Counted from the first letter of the stretch, positions 34,929 through 44,770 are shown. The stretch is 64,000 nt of DNA from Terrabacter sp. Root85 (GCF_001429185.1 NZ_LMIW01000012.1:62606-126605); one strand, 5' to 3'. The notes: generated by a model not told the origin, from the letters alone. Made by a program: numbers and translations.

Positions 34929-36736
34929 GCATGCGGTCGCAGGTCCTCGTCGAGCACCACGGTGTCGCGACGGGCAAGGAGATGACGACGTGGCAGACTC
35001 TGCGTCGCGGTGTCGAGCTCTCACCCGAGCTGCGCAAGGGCATCTGGGTGACGGTGCTCCTCGCCGTGCTCTCGACCCTCGGCCGGGTGCTCGTGCCGTT
35101 CGTCGTCCAGCGCATCACCGACAACGGCCTCCTCGCCGAGGGCGGTCCCGACACCCAGGTCGTGGCCGTCTACATCGGCGTCGCCCTCGTCGGCGTCGCC
35201 GTGACGGCGGTCTCCGCCTACTTCGTCAATATCCGCCTGTTCCGGTCGTCCGAGAACGGCCTGGCGTCGTTGCGTCTCAGGGCCTTCCGGCACATCCACG
35301 ACCTGGCGATGCTCACCCAGAACACCGAGCGGCGCGGGTCGCTCGTCTCCCGCGTCACGTCCGACGTCGACACGATCTCGATGTTCGTGCAGTTCGGCGG
35401 GCTCATGCTCATGATCAACATCGCGCAGATCTCGCTCGCGACGGTGCTCATGGTCGTCTACAGCCCGCTCCTCGGCCTCGTCGTGTGGCTGTGCTTCGTG
35501 CCGCTCTTCGTCATCATCCGCAAGTTCCAGGGCATCGTCGGCCGGGCCTACACGAAGGTGCGCGAACGCGTCGGCGACATGCTCGGAGCCATCTCCGAGG
35601 CCGTTGTCGGGGCGCAGGCCATCCGCGCCTACGGCGTCGAGGACCGCACCGCCGAGCGCATCGATGCCGCGGTCGAGGCGCACCGCAAGGCGGCCATCGG
35701 CGCCCAGGCCCGCTCGGTCGTGGCGTTCACGTCGGGGCAGCTCGTCTCCGGACTCACCACGGCAGTCGTCCTCGTCGTCGGCACCGTGCTCGCCGCCCGC
35801 GGCAGCCTGACGCTGGGAGAGCTGCTCGCCTTCCTCTTCCTCGTCAACCTCTTCACGCAGCCGGTCCAGCAGGCCACCGAGATCCTCAACGAGATGCAGA
35901 ACGCCGTCGCCGGATGGCGCCGGGTCATCGGCATCATCGACACCCCCGCCGACGTCTCCGACCCGGGCGACTCCGGCGTCACCTTGCCGCGCGGACCGAT
36001 CACCGTGCAGTTCAACGAGGTCGGCTTCGCCTACCCCGGTGGCGCGCCCGTGCTCCACGACATCGACCTGACGATCGCGCCGCGCAGCCGCGTCGCGATC
36101 GTCGGCGAGACCGGGTCGGGCAAGTCGACCCTCGCCAAGCTGCTCACCCGGCTCATGGACTCGAGCAGCGGGCAGGTGCTCCTCGACGGCGTCGACCTGC
36201 GCACGATCCGCTTCTCGTCGCTGCGGTCCCGCGTCGTGCTCGTCCCCCAGGAGGGATTCCTCTTCGACGGCACGCTGCTCGACAACATCCGCTTCGGCCG
36301 TCCAGGGGCCAGCGAGCAGGAGGTGCGCCTCACCTTCACCGAGCTCGGCCTCGACCCGTGGGTCTCGACCCTTCCGCTCGGTCTGGCGACCGACGTGGGC
36401 CAGCGCGGCGAGTCGTTGTCGGCCGGCGAGCGTCAGCTCGTCGCGCTGGCCCGGGCCTACCTCGCCGACCCCGACCTGCTCGTCCTCGACGAGGCGACGT
36501 CGGCCGTCGACCCGAGCACCGAGGTGCGGATCCAACGCGCCCTCGACTCGCTGACCCGCGGCCGCACGTCCATCGCGATCGCGCACCGGCTCTCGACGGC
36601 CCAGGCGGCCGACGAAGTGATCGTCGTCGACGCCGGCCGCATCGTCGAGCGTGGCCACCACACGGAGCTCGTCCGCCTCGGCGGTGTCTACTCGAAGCTC
36701 CACGAGTCGTGGGTCGCCCAGCAGCAGGCGGTCTGA
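34925..36736 (+). CDS. ABC exporter half-transporter (subunit 2)
   Basis: A 603-residue membrane-ATPase fusion. The ATPase has Walker A GETGSGKST (near 396), a non-canonical signature LSAGERQL (near 498) and a complete Walker B LLVLDEATSAVDPSTE. The intact Walker sites here pair with the canonical signature of subunit 1 to form the active ATP site, while the LSAGE signature faces the Asp-type Walker B of subunit 1. The ATGA overlap ensures equal synthesis. The ATG at 34925 starts MSMRSQVLVEHHG; a longer basic extension is not coding in character. Confidence 0.9.
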   Translation: MSMRSQVLVEHHGVATGKEMTTWQTLRRGVELSPELRKGIWVTVLLAVLSTLGRVLVPFVVQRITDNGLLAEGGPDTQVVAVYIGVALVGVAVTAVSAYFVNIRLFRSSENGLASLRLRAFRHIHDLAMLTQNTERRGSLVSRVTSDVDTISMFVQFGGLMLMINIAQISLATVLMVVYSPLLGLVVWLCFVPLFVIIRKFQGIVGRAYTKVRERVGDMLGAISEAVVGAQAIRAYGVEDRTAERIDAAVEAHRKAAIGAQARSVVAFTSGQLVSGLTTAVVLVVGTVLAARGSLTLGELLAFLFLVNLFTQPVQQATEILNEMQNAVAGWRRVIGIIDTPADVSDPGDSGVTLPRGPITVQFNEVGFAYPGGAPVLHDIDLTIAPRSRVAIVGETGSGKSTLAKLLTRLMDSSSGQVLLDGVDLRTIRFSSLRSRVVLVPQEGFLFDGTLLDNIRFGRPGASEQEVRLTFTELGLDPWVSTLPLGLATDVGQRGESLSAGERQLVALARAYLADPDLLVLDEATSAVDPSTEVRIQRALDSLTRGRTSIAIAHRLSTAQAADEVIVVDAGRIVERGHHTELVRLGGVYSKLHESWVAQQQAV

Positions 36737-36743
36737 CCGGCTG

Positions 36744-37433
36744 CTACGGGCCGATCCGCCCGACGAGCGAGGCGATCGACGTAGCCACGACGTCGGGCTC
36801 GGTGACGAAGGCCAGGTGCAACCCCTCGAGGTCTGCGACGGGCCAGCCGTGACGCTCGGCGAAGGCGCGCTCGTCCCCGTAGGTGACGCCGAAGGCGAGG
36901 TAGGCGTTGGGGCCGTCGACCCAACCGGGCGGCGCCGCGACGACTGTGTCGAAGTAGTCGAGGGGCAGGCGCGGGCAGACCGCGTCCACGGCGTCGAAGA
37001 GGTCCGCCGGCAGGACCTCGTCGAGGTCGGTCCGCGGCCACCACCGGGTCCACGGCGGGAGTTGTCCCTCGGCATCGGCGAGCTCGCCCAGCCACTCGCG
37101 GAACGGGGCCGGAGCGAGGGCGCACGACCCGGCGGCCGGCGGTAGGGCAGCGTCCATGAACACGATCGGACCGGGCGTCCCGCCGGTTGCGCGCACGAGT
37201 GGTGCGAGGTAGCCGGCGTTGCTGTGGGCGACGAGGACCGTGCCCGGTCCGACGAGGCTCGCCCAGCGCGCGACGAGGTCGAGCGCGCCCTGCCCGGTGT
37301 CGAGGAGTCCTGGGGCGACGGACGCCGACAGTCCGCGGCGGCCGAGGGCGTCGCGCAGGCCGTCGTGGACCGAGGCCGGGAGCAGGGGACTCGGGAGCAC
37401 GAGCAGGGTCCGGGACGCACGGTCGGGGTCCAC
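36744..37433 (-). CDS. Alpha/beta-hydrolase-like protein
   Basis: A 229-residue protein with the pattern of a small alpha/beta hydrolase: [21 protein letters not shown], then [19 protein letters not shown] with the nucleophile-elbow serine in [18 protein letters not shown], and a possible late catalytic His in [14 protein letters not shown]. The reaction is unknown. It is convergent with the ABC exporter (7 bp between stops) and divergent from hisI. The GTG at 37433 gives a plausible N-terminus; the strong promoter-like CACAAT upstream belongs to hisI. Confidence 0.7.
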   Translation of the reverse strand: MDPDRASRTLLVLPSPLLPASVHDGLRDALGRRGLSASVAPGLLDTGQGALDLVARWASLVGPGTVLVAHSNAGYLAPLVRATGGTPGPIVFMDAALPPAAGSCALAPAPFREWLGELADAEGQLPPWTRWWPRTDLDEVLPADLFDAVDAVCPRLPLDYFDTVVAAPPGWVDGPNAYLAFGVTYGDERAFAERHGWPVADLEGLHLAFVTEPDVVATSIASLVGRIGP

Positions 37434-37483
37434 CCGCCGATCGTAGGTCCGGACCGGACCGGCGGCCCGGGGGACCGGCCCGG

Positions 37484-37489
37484 CACAAT
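37484..37489 (+). promoter_or_regulatory. -10 element (CACAAT) for hisI, leaderless
   Basis: CACAAT ends 6 nt before the GTG at 37496. Confidence 0.5.
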
Positions 37490-37495
37490 GGGCAG

Positions 37496-37900
37496 GTGAC
37501 CGACGCCCTCGACCCGATTTCCGACCCCACCACGCTCGACCCGCAGATCGCCAGTCTGCTCAAGCGTGACGAGCACGGCCTCGTGGCCGCCGTCGTGCAG
37601 CAGCACGACACGGGCGACGTGCTCATGGTCGGCTGGATGGACGACGAGGCGCTGCGCCGCACCCTGGGGGAGGGCCGGGTGACCTTCTGGTCACGTAGCC
37701 GGCAGGAGTACTGGCGCAAGGGGGACACGAGCGGCCACGTCCAGTGGGTCAAGGGTGTCCGCCTCGACTGCGACGGCGACGCCCTGCTCGTCACGGTCGA
37801 CCAGGTCGGCGCGGCCTGCCACACCGGGGACCGCACGTGCTTCGACGCGCGCGTGCTCCCTGCCACCGTCGGCGAGCCCGAGCCCACCACCACCACCTGA
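37496..37900 (+). CDS. hisI: Phosphoribosyl-AMP cyclohydrolase
   Basis: A 134-residue zinc enzyme for the third step of histidine synthesis. The core reads [49 protein letters not shown] and [27 protein letters not shown], with the DCDGD and two Cys of the zinc and magnesium sites. It is the stand-alone HisI form, since hisE is separate. A hairpin follows the gene, and trpE is transcribed in the same direction 177 bp further. Confidence 0.96.
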   Translation: MTDALDPISDPTTLDPQIASLLKRDEHGLVAAVVQQHDTGDVLMVGWMDDEALRRTLGEGRVTFWSRSRQEYWRKGDTSGHVQWVKGVRLDCDGDALLVTVDQVGAACHTGDRTCFDARVLPATVGEPEPTTTT

Positions 37901-37905
37901 CACCC

Positions 37906-37933
37906 GTCGAGTGAGCCCTCCGTCCCACTCGAC
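37906..37933 (+). terminator. Possible hairpin after hisI
   Basis: GTCGAGTG (37906-37913) and CACTCGAC (37926-37933) form an 8-bp stem with a 12-nt loop just after the hisI stop. A related palindrome, CCACTCGAGTGG, lies at 37991-38002. Confidence 0.45.
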
Positions 37934-38065
37934 TGAGCGTTCCGCCCCACGTTCCTGTGACCGGGCGCTGACTCGACCGTGCTTGCGCGCCCACTCGAGT
38001 GGCGTGGGGAGCGGCGGGGCGTGTTCGACGGGTGAGGCGGGGACACGGCATACGACCGCGTGGGC

Positions 38066-38071
38066 CAGAAT
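38066..38071 (+). promoter_or_regulatory. -10 element (CAGAAT) for trpE, leaderless
   Basis: CAGAAT ends 6 nt before the GTG at 38078. No leader peptide with Trp codons fits such a transcript. Confidence 0.5.
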
Positions 38072-38077
38072 GGCTCG

Positions 38078-39661
38078 GTGCCCGACTCGAACACCTCGCT
38101 CGCCGCCGCGCCCGCGCCACACGCCGACCTCGCGTGGGGACGCACGTGGCCGAGCCTCGAGGTCTTCACCGAGCTGGCGCTCGAGCACCGTCGCGTCATC
38201 CCGGTCGTACGCCGGGTGCTCGCCGACGCGGAGACGCCCGTCGGCGTCTACCGCAAGCTCGCCAAGAACGCCCCGGGCACCTTCCTGCTCGAGTCCGCCG
38301 AGCACGGCGGCGTCTGGTCGCGCTACTCGATCGTCGGGGCGCGCAGCGCGGCGACGTTGACCGAGAAGGACGGCCGGGTCCACTGGATCGGCGAGCCGCC
38401 GGTCGGGCTGCCCACCGACGGCGACCCGACCGCGGCGGTCCGCGACACGGTCGCCGCCCTCGCGACGCCTCGCACGCCGGGTCTGCCGCCCCTGACCGGG
38501 GGACTCGTCGGGGCCATCACGTACGACGCCGTCCGCCGCTGGGAGAAGGTCCCCGACGGCGGCCGCGACGAGCTCGACCTGCCCGAGGTCGCGATGATGC
38601 TCGCCACCGACCTCGCGGTCTTCGACCACAGCGACGGCTCCCTGCTGCTCATTGCCAACGCCGTCAACCACGACGCGACCGACGAGCGCATCGAGGACGC
38701 GTGGGCCGATGCCGTGAGCCGTCTCGACCGGATGACCGACGAGCTCGCGGCCCCCGCGCCGAGCACCGTGGCCACCATCGAGCCCACCCCGAGCCACCCG
38801 ACGAGCAGCCACACGCAGGCCGAGTACGAGGAGATGGTCGAGGAGGCCAAGGAGGCGATCCGGGCCGGCGAGGCCTTCCAGATCGTCGTCTCCCAGCGCT
38901 TCACGGTGCCCTGCCGGGCCGACGCCCTCGACGTCTACCGCGCGCTGCGGGTCAGCAACCCCAGCCCGTACATGTACCTCCTGCGGCTCCCTCATCCCGA
39001 CGGCACGGCCTACGACATCGTCGGCTCGAGCCCCGAGGCGCTCATCAAGGTGACGGGACGCCAGGCGATCACCCACCCCATCGCCGGGTCGCGCCCGCGG
39101 GGCAAGAGTCCCGACCACGACGCGCACCTCGCCGAGGAGCTGCTCGGCGACGCGAAGGAGCGGGCCGAGCACCTCATGCTCGTCGACCTCGCCCGCAACG
39201 ACCTCCAGCGCATCTGCCGCGCCGGCACCGTCGACACCGTCGACTTCATGTCGATCCGGCGCTACAGCCACATCATGCACATCGAGTCGACGGTCGTGGG
39301 TGACCTCCGCGACGACCAGAGCGCCTACGACGCGCTCGTCGCCACGTTCCCCGCCGGCACGCTGAGCGGGGCCCCCAAGCCGCGGGCCATGGCCCTCATC
39401 GACGCCTACGAGGGGCTGCGGCGCGGTCTCTACGGCGGCGTCGTCGGCTACCTCGACTTCGCCGGCGACCTCGACATGGCCATCGCCATCCGCACGGCGC
39501 TCATCAAGGACGGCCGCGCGCACGTCCAGGCCGGCGCGGGGATCGTCGCCGACTCCGTGCCGCACCTCGAGTACGAGGAGACGGTCAACAAGGCCGCTGC
39601 CGCCCTGCGCGCCGTGGCGGCCGCCGCGGGCCTGCGACCGCTGGGAGACCACCGCCCATGA
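38078..39661 (+). CDS. trpE: Anthranilate synthase component I
   Basis: A 527-residue chorismate-using enzyme that commits to tryptophan synthesis. The N-terminal part has TFLLESAEHGGVWSRYSIVGARS, where the LLES element belongs to the tryptophan feedback site. The catalytic part has EAFQIVVSQRFTVPC, PSPYMYLLRLP, SSPEALIKVTGRQAITHPIAGSRPRGKS, the DLARNDLQRI and the IMHIESTVVGDL blocks. The glutaminase partner TrpG is not in the window. The GTG at 38078 gives MPDSNTSL and agrees with the promoter spacing. Confidence 0.95.
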   Translation: MPDSNTSLAAAPAPHADLAWGRTWPSLEVFTELALEHRRVIPVVRRVLADAETPVGVYRKLAKNAPGTFLLESAEHGGVWSRYSIVGARSAATLTEKDGRVHWIGEPPVGLPTDGDPTAAVRDTVAALATPRTPGLPPLTGGLVGAITYDAVRRWEKVPDGGRDELDLPEVAMMLATDLAVFDHSDGSLLLIANAVNHDATDERIEDAWADAVSRLDRMTDELAAPAPSTVATIEPTPSHPTSSHTQAEYEEMVEEAKEAIRAGEAFQIVVSQRFTVPCRADALDVYRALRVSNPSPYMYLLRLPHPDGTAYDIVGSSPEALIKVTGRQAITHPIAGSRPRGKSPDHDAHLAEELLGDAKERAEHLMLVDLARNDLQRICRAGTVDTVDFMSIRRYSHIMHIESTVVGDLRDDQSAYDALVATFPAGTLSGAPKPRAMALIDAYEGLRRGLYGGVVGYLDFAGDLDMAIAIRTALIKDGRAHVQAGAGIVADSVPHLEYEETVNKAAAALRAVAAAAGLRPLGDHRP

Positions 39662-40275
39662 CGTCCGTAGCACCGTCCGGCACCCGGCCCGGCGCCCTCG
39701 ACAAGAAGCGCGCGGCCCTCGTCGTCCTCGTCCCCGCGGCCCTGCTGCTCGGCCTCACGACGCGGACGTGGGCGAGCGGTGAGTCCAAGGACGTCCTCAG
39801 CCAGGCGGTCACCGACGTGACCGGCGGCACCGCGGCACCCGGGGTCGTCGGTCTCACGACCGTCTGCGTGGTGGCCCTGCTCGGCCTCATGACGGGTGGC
39901 CGCATCATCCGGGCCGTCGCCGCGATCGTCCTCGTGCTGGCCTCGCTCGGTGCCCTGGCCATGACGGTCCTCGTCGCGCTGCGCCCGGTCGACACCGTCG
40001 CCGACGCTGTCGCCCGCGAGCTCGCCCGGACGACGGCTCCGGCCGCCACCGGAGCGAGCACCGTGTGGGTCTGGCTGGCCGTCGCAGCGGCGGTCCTGCT
40101 GGCCCTCGGGTCCGCCTCGGCAGCCGTGTCGAGCCGCAGGTGGGCCGGCCTCTCGGGTCGCTACGAGCGCGGCGACAAGCCCGCGAGCGGGCCGCGTGGA
40201 GAGGTCCGCACGACGTGGGACGAGCTGTCCGAGGGCCGGGACCCGACCCTGCGCGACGCCCCTGACGAGACCTGA
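39658..40275 (+). CDS. Tryptophan-operon-associated membrane protein
   Basis: A 205-residue protein with four hydrophobic segments (ALVVLVPAALLLGLTTRTW, GLTTVCVVALLGLMTGG, AVAAIVLVLASLGALAMTVLVAL, VWVWLAVAAAVLLALGSASAAV). It matches the actinobacterial trp-operon membrane protein family placed between trpE and trpC. The role is unknown; a part in tryptophan or precursor transport has been suggested only by position. The ATGA overlap with trpE shows coupling. Confidence 0.85.
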   Translation: MTSVAPSGTRPGALDKKRAALVVLVPAALLLGLTTRTWASGESKDVLSQAVTDVTGGTAAPGVVGLTTVCVVALLGLMTGGRIIRAVAAIVLVLASLGALAMTVLVALRPVDTVADAVARELARTTAPAATGASTVWVWLAVAAAVLLALGSASAAVSSRRWAGLSGRYERGDKPASGPRGEVRTTWDELSEGRDPTLRDAPDET

Positions 40276-40333
40276 CAGAATGAACGTCGTCGGCCCGCAC
40301 GCGAGTGGCGCCGATCGGACCAGAGAGGACGCC

Positions 40334-40603
40334 ATGGAAGAGCAGCACGAGGACCACGGTCACAGCACCGCAGCCTGGACCGGGGTCGGAGTCATCCTGC
40401 TCGGCACGGCCATCGCGTCGGTCGCGGTCGTCATCCCCAGCCTCGTCCTCGGCATCATCGGTGCCGTCGTCATCGTGGCCGGTGTCGCCGCGGGCAAGAC
40501 GATGTCCATGGCCGGCTACGGCAACAAGGGGCACCACGCGCAGGCGGGCTCGATCGTCGACGCCCCCGACGAGACGGGCGCCGAGACCATCGGCAAGAGC
40601 TGA
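40334..40603 (+). CDS. HGxxPAAW-type small membrane protein
   Basis: An 89-residue protein with the conserved N-terminal motif [19 protein letters not shown] (here HGHSTAAW in place of HGxxPAAW) and two membrane helices separated by a short loop, then KTMSMAGYG. The family is actinobacterial and regularly sits just before trpC, as here (5 bp). Its function is unknown. The ATG at 40334 has a GAGAGGA purine run upstream; CAGAAT near 40273-40278 may provide an internal promoter. Confidence 0.82.
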   Translation: MEEQHEDHGHSTAAWTGVGVILLGTAIASVAVVIPSLVLGIIGAVVIVAGVAAGKTMSMAGYGNKGHHAQAGSIVDAPDETGAETIGKS

Positions 40604-40608
40604 GAGCA

Positions 40609-41436
40609 GTGCCGACGGTTCTCGACGGGATCATCAGCGGCGTCCGCGAGGATCTCGGACGCCGTCGCGCCGCGCTGTCGCCGGCTGACCTGGAGGCGCG
40701 GCTCGCGTCGGTGCCCCCGGCGCTCGACCCGATGCCGGGCATCCGCTCCGCAGAAGGCGTCGCCGTCATCGCCGAGGTCAAGCGGTCGAGCCCGAGCAAG
40801 GGCGCGCTCGCGGACATCCCCGAGCCCGGCCTGCTGGCGCGGTCGTATGCCGCCGGGGGAGCGAGCGCCATCAGCGTGCTCACCGAGGAGCGCCGGTTCT
40901 CCGGCAGCCTCGCTGACCTCGACGAGGTGCGCGCGGCGGTCCGGACTCCTTTGCTGCGCAAGGACTTCATGGTCGACGCCTACCAGGTGACCGAGGCCCG
41001 GGCCCACGGCGCGGACCTCATCCTGCTCATCGTCGCGGCTCTCGACGACGCCCTCATGCGCGACCTGCACGAGCAGGCCCGCGAGCTCGGCATGACCGCG
41101 CTCGTCGAGGTCCACGACGCCGCCGAGCTCGACCGGGCCCTTGCGCTCGACCCTGTCCTCGTCGGCGTCAACGCCCGCAACCTCAAGACCCTCGAGGTCG
41201 ACCCCCGCACCGTGACCGACCTGCTGCCGCGCGTCCCCGAGGGCGTCGTCGGCGTGGCCGAGTCCGGGGTCAGCGGGCCGGCCGACGTCGCCGCGTACGT
41301 GCGGGCGGGAGCCGGTGCCGTGCTCGTCGGCGAGGCCCTCGTCAAGGACGGCGCCCCCGAGGCCGCGATCCGCGGCTTCATCGACGCCGCGACCGCGGTC
41401 CGGGCCTCGGCCCGACCCGGCGCGGCAGGAGAGTGA
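40609..41436 (+). CDS. trpC: Indole-3-glycerol phosphate synthase
   Basis: A 275-residue TIM-barrel enzyme. Visible motifs are [96 protein letters not shown] and [12 protein letters not shown]. The GTG at 40609 follows GAGAGCA. It is not fused to TrpF, in line with the actinobacterial use of a shared HisA/TrpF isomerase encoded elsewhere. Confidence 0.96.
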   Translation: MPTVLDGIISGVREDLGRRRAALSPADLEARLASVPPALDPMPGIRSAEGVAVIAEVKRSSPSKGALADIPEPGLLARSYAAGGASAISVLTEERRFSGSLADLDEVRAAVRTPLLRKDFMVDAYQVTEARAHGADLILLIVAALDDALMRDLHEQARELGMTALVEVHDAAELDRALALDPVLVGVNARNLKTLEVDPRTVTDLLPRVPEGVVGVAESGVSGPADVAAYVRAGAGAVLVGEALVKDGAPEAAIRGFIDAATAVRASARPGAAGE

Positions 41437-41438
41437 GC

Positions 41439-42698
41439 ATGACCACGACATCCAACGTGCCGGCATACGGCCGCTTCGGGGGTTTCGGCGGACGCTACGT
41501 CCCCGAGGCGCTCATCCCCGCCCTCGAGCAGCTCGAGGAGGTCTGGCGCAAGGCCGTCGTCGACCCGGAGTTCGTCGGCGAGCTCGAGCGTCTCCAGCGC
41601 ACCTACACGGGGCGGCCGAGCATCATCACCGAGGTGCCGCGTTTCGCCGAGCACTGCGGCGGCGCCCGCGTCATCCTCAAGCGCGAGGACCTCAACCACA
41701 CCGGTTCGCACAAGATCAACAACGTCCTCGGCCAGGCCCTGCTGACCAAGCGCATGGGCAAGACGCGCGTCATCGCCGAGACCGGTGCGGGCCAGCACGG
41801 CGTCGCGACGGCCACGGCCGCTGCCCTGCTCGGTCTCGAGTGCGTCGTCTACATGGGCCGCAAGGACACCGAGCGCCAGGCGCTCAACGTCGCGCGGATG
41901 CGCCTGCTCGGCGCCGAGGTCGTCGCGGTCGACAACGGCAGCAAGACGCTCAAGGACGCCGTCAACGAGGCGTTCCGCGACTGGGTCGCCAACGTCGAGA
42001 CCACGCACTACGTCCTCGGCACCGTCACCGGGCCGCACCCCTTCCCCGAGATGGTCCGCGACTTCCACCGCGTCATCGGTGTCGAGGCGCGCCAGCAGGT
42101 GCTCGACCTCGTCGGTCGGCTGCCCGACGCCGTCCTCGCCTGCGTCGGCGGCGGCTCCAACGCGATGGGGATCTTCCACCGCTTCATCGACGACCGCTCG
42201 GTCCGGCTCATCGGGTTCGAGGCGGGCGGCGAGGGCGTCGAGTCCGGCAAGCACGCGGCGCGCTTCTCGGCCGGCATCCCCGGCGTGCTCCACGGCGCCT
42301 TCACCTACGTCATGCAGGACGAGGACGGCCAGACCGTCGAGTCGCACAGCGTCTCGGCGGGTCTCGACTACCCCAGCGTCGGACCCGAGCACGCCCACCT
42401 GCTCGAGTCGGGGCGCGCGGAGTACCGCCCGATCAGCGACGTCGAGGCCATGGAGGCCTTCTCGCTGCTCTCGCGCACCGAGGGCATCCTGCCCGCCATC
42501 GAGAGCGCGCACGCGCTCGCCGGTGCGATGAAGGTCGGCCGCGAGCTCGGACCCGACGCCGTCCTGCTCGTCAACCTCTCGGGGCGCGGCGACAAGGACG
42601 TCCACACGGCGGCCGAGTGGTTCGGCCTCATCGGCGACGACGGCTCGCCGCGTCTGCCGGAGGACGACGGCGCCAAGGGCATGGGGGAGCAGCAGTGA
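41439..42698 (+). CDS. trpB: Tryptophan synthase beta chain
   Basis: A 419-residue PLP enzyme that joins indole and serine. The PLP lysine is in [24 protein letters not shown]; later blocks are [42 protein letters not shown] (phosphate-binding) and LSGRGDKDV. The ATG at 41439 has AGGAG 7 nt upstream; a GTG at 41433 overlapping the trpC stop is also possible. The trpA start overlaps its end (GTGA). Confidence 0.96.
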   Translation: MTTTSNVPAYGRFGGFGGRYVPEALIPALEQLEEVWRKAVVDPEFVGELERLQRTYTGRPSIITEVPRFAEHCGGARVILKREDLNHTGSHKINNVLGQALLTKRMGKTRVIAETGAGQHGVATATAAALLGLECVVYMGRKDTERQALNVARMRLLGAEVVAVDNGSKTLKDAVNEAFRDWVANVETTHYVLGTVTGPHPFPEMVRDFHRVIGVEARQQVLDLVGRLPDAVLACVGGGSNAMGIFHRFIDDRSVRLIGFEAGGEGVESGKHAARFSAGIPGVLHGAFTYVMQDEDGQTVESHSVSAGLDYPSVGPEHAHLLESGRAEYRPISDVEAMEAFSLLSRTEGILPAIESAHALAGAMKVGRELGPDAVLLVNLSGRGDKDVHTAAEWFGLIGDDGSPRLPEDDGAKGMGEQQ

Positions 42699-43495
42699 GC
42701 GTCGCCACGATCATCGAGAAGTGCCGTGCCGACAACCGCGCGGCCCTCATCGGCTACCTCCCCGTCGGCTTCCCCTCGGTCGAGGGGTCGATCTCCGCCA
42801 TGAAGGTCCTCGTCGAGTCCGGCGTCGACATCATCGAGATCGGGGTGCCCTACAGCGACCCGGTCATGGACGGGCCCGTCATCCAGGATGCCGCCGTGCG
42901 GGCCCTCGCGGCCGGCGTGCACCTGACCGACATCTTCACGGCGGCGCATGAGGTCTCGGCCGCCGGCGCGGGTGCGCTCGTCATGACGTACTGGAACCCC
43001 GTCCTGCGCTACGGCGTCGAGCGCTTCGCCGCCGACCTCGCCGCCGCCGGGGGAGCCGGGCTCATCACCCCTGACCTCATCCCCGACGAGGCCGGCGACT
43101 GGATCGCCGCTGCCGACGCCCACGACCTCGACAAGGTCTTCCTCGTGGCCCCGAGCTCGACCCCCGAGCGCCTCGAGGCCGTGACCTCCCAGTGCCGTGG
43201 CTTCGTCTACGCGACCGCAGTGATGGGCGTCACCGGTGCGCGCGCCAGCGTCGGCGAGGCCGCCGACGCCCTCGTCTCACGCACCCGCGAGCACACCGAC
43301 CTGCCCGTCTGCGTCGGGCTCGGTGTCTCGACCGGCGACCAGGCGGCCCAGGTGGGCCGCTACGCCGACGGCGTCATCGTCGGCTCGGCGCTCGTGCGCT
43401 GCCTCACCGAGGCCGACTCCGACGAGCAGGGCCTCGAGGCGCTCGGCGCCCTCGCCCGCGAGCTCGCCGACGGCGTCCGCCGGGGCCGGTCATGA
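42695..43495 (+). CDS. trpA: Tryptophan synthase alpha chain
   Basis: A 266-residue TIM barrel that releases indole for TrpB. Motifs are [55 protein letters not shown] with the catalytic Glu ([11 protein letters not shown]) and Asp, [27 protein letters not shown] and [13 protein letters not shown]. The GTG at 42695 overlaps the trpB stop, and its own end overlaps lgt by 4 bp. Confidence 0.96.
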   Translation: MSVATIIEKCRADNRAALIGYLPVGFPSVEGSISAMKVLVESGVDIIEIGVPYSDPVMDGPVIQDAAVRALAAGVHLTDIFTAAHEVSAAGAGALVMTYWNPVLRYGVERFAADLAAAGGAGLITPDLIPDEAGDWIAAADAHDLDKVFLVAPSSTPERLEAVTSQCRGFVYATAVMGVTGARASVGEAADALVSRTREHTDLPVCVGLGVSTGDQAAQVGRYADGVIVGSALVRCLTEADSDEQGLEALGALARELADGVRRGRS

Positions 43496-44568
43496 GCCTG
43501 CTCGCCGGGGTCCCGGCCGCGCTGGGCGCCGTCCTGCCCACCGACATCCCGTCGCCGAGCGTCGGGGTCTGGCACCTGGGCCCGCTGCCGATCCGCGGCT
43601 ATGCCTTGTGCATCCTCGCGGGCATCGTCGTCGCCGTCTGGCTGACGCAGAAGCGGCTCGAGGCCCGTGGGCACCGCAAGGGCGTCGCCATCGACATCTC
43701 CGCCTGGGCGGTGCCGTTCGGCATCGTCGGCGGACGCATCTACCACCTCATCACGACGCCGCAGCCGTACTTCGGCGAGAACGGCCAGCCGTGGAAGGCG
43801 TTCGCCATCTACGAGGGCGGCCTCGGCATCTGGGGCGCCGTGGCGCTCGGCGCCGTCGGCGCGTGGATCGGCTGCCGCAAGAACGGCGTCGCCTTCCGCG
43901 ACTTCGTCGACGCCGCCGCTCCCGGGCTCGCGATCGCCCAGGCCATGGGCCGCTTCGGCAACTGGTTCAACAACGAGATCTACGGCGCGCCGACCGACCT
44001 GCCGTGGCGGCTGCGCATCTACGAGTGGGACACCTCCCTCGGCCGGGCCGTCGTCGACGCTCAGGGCAACCCCGTCGTCAAGGGCTACTTCCACCCGACG
44101 TTCCTCTACGAGGCCCTCTGGTGCCTGCTGCTCGCGGCCTTCCTCATCTGGCTCGGCCGGCATCGCCGGCTCAAGGCGGGCCAGGTCTTCGCCGCCTACG
44201 TCATGGGCTACCCGATCGGCCGCATCGTCATCGAGAACATGCGCACCGACTCGGCCAACCTCATCCTCGGTCAGCGCGTCAACACGTGGGTCTCGATCCT
44301 CGTGTTCCTGCTCGGCGTCTACCTGTGGCGGCGCTTCGCCCGGATGGAGCAGCCCCCGGTCCCGGTGTCGCCGGACGACCCGACCCTTGAGGGGGCGGGG
44401 GACCACCCCGACGAGAAGGACGACGCGGCGGGTCGCGAGTCGGCGGAGGAGCCGACCGACGAGCCGGGCGCCGACGACCCCGAAGATCCTTCGGTGCAGA
44501 CCGGCTCGGACCGGCCGAACGACACCGTGGGCAGCGACGCGAAGGTGGACCGTCCGGCGCAGTCCTGA
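43492..44568 (+). CDS. lgt: Prolipoprotein diacylglyceryl transferase
   Basis: A 358-residue membrane enzyme that attaches diacylglycerol to lipobox cysteines; the lipoproteins in this window would be its substrates. It has LPIRGYALCILAGIVVAVWL, VGGRIYHLITTP, the Lgt signature QAMGRFGNWFNNEIYG, HPTFLYEALWCLLLA and GYPIGRIVIENMRTDSA. About 75 C-terminal residues form an acidic, Pro/Asp/Glu-rich cytoplasmic tail absent from E. coli Lgt but usual in actinobacteria. It is coupled to trpA by ATGA. Confidence 0.95.
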   Translation: MSLLAGVPAALGAVLPTDIPSPSVGVWHLGPLPIRGYALCILAGIVVAVWLTQKRLEARGHRKGVAIDISAWAVPFGIVGGRIYHLITTPQPYFGENGQPWKAFAIYEGGLGIWGAVALGAVGAWIGCRKNGVAFRDFVDAAAPGLAIAQAMGRFGNWFNNEIYGAPTDLPWRLRIYEWDTSLGRAVVDAQGNPVVKGYFHPTFLYEALWCLLLAAFLIWLGRHRRLKAGQVFAAYVMGYPIGRIVIENMRTDSANLILGQRVNTWVSILVFLLGVYLWRRFARMEQPPVPVSPDDPTLEGAGDHPDEKDDAAGRESAEEPTDEPGADDPEDPSVQTGSDRPNDTVGSDAKVDRPAQS

Positions 44569-44595
44569 TGCGGTCTGCATCACGTCCCGACCGTG

Positions 44596-44609
44596 GCCGT
44601 GAGCACGGC
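44596..44609 (+). terminator. Weak hairpin after lgt
   Basis: GCCGT-GAGC-ACGGC forms a 5-bp stem with a 4-nt loop 27 bp after the lgt stop. It is short and has no U-tract. Confidence 0.3.
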
Positions 44610-44770
44610 GTCTCACGATTCGGAATCCGCCGTATCAACAGGTAGGACGAGCGGTCCCTCCGATATCGTCGTCAGCAACGCCTGTGGCCAGTGCCGTCCA
44701 CATGCCCTCAGTCATGTCGCGTGGCCCCGTCGCGGTCGCCCGCCTGGGACCCAGCAGAAGGACGGTGAAG

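Noticed and set aside
37901-38077. trp leader peptide and attenuator before trpE
   Set aside because: No short frame with adjacent TGG codons is present, and the best promoter sits 6 nt before the trpE start.
44684-44770. N-terminal extension of GltB from a GTG at 44684
   Set aside because: It lacks a ribosome-binding site, reads as Ser/Arg/Val-rich non-conserved sequence and would put the catalytic Cys too far from the N-terminus.
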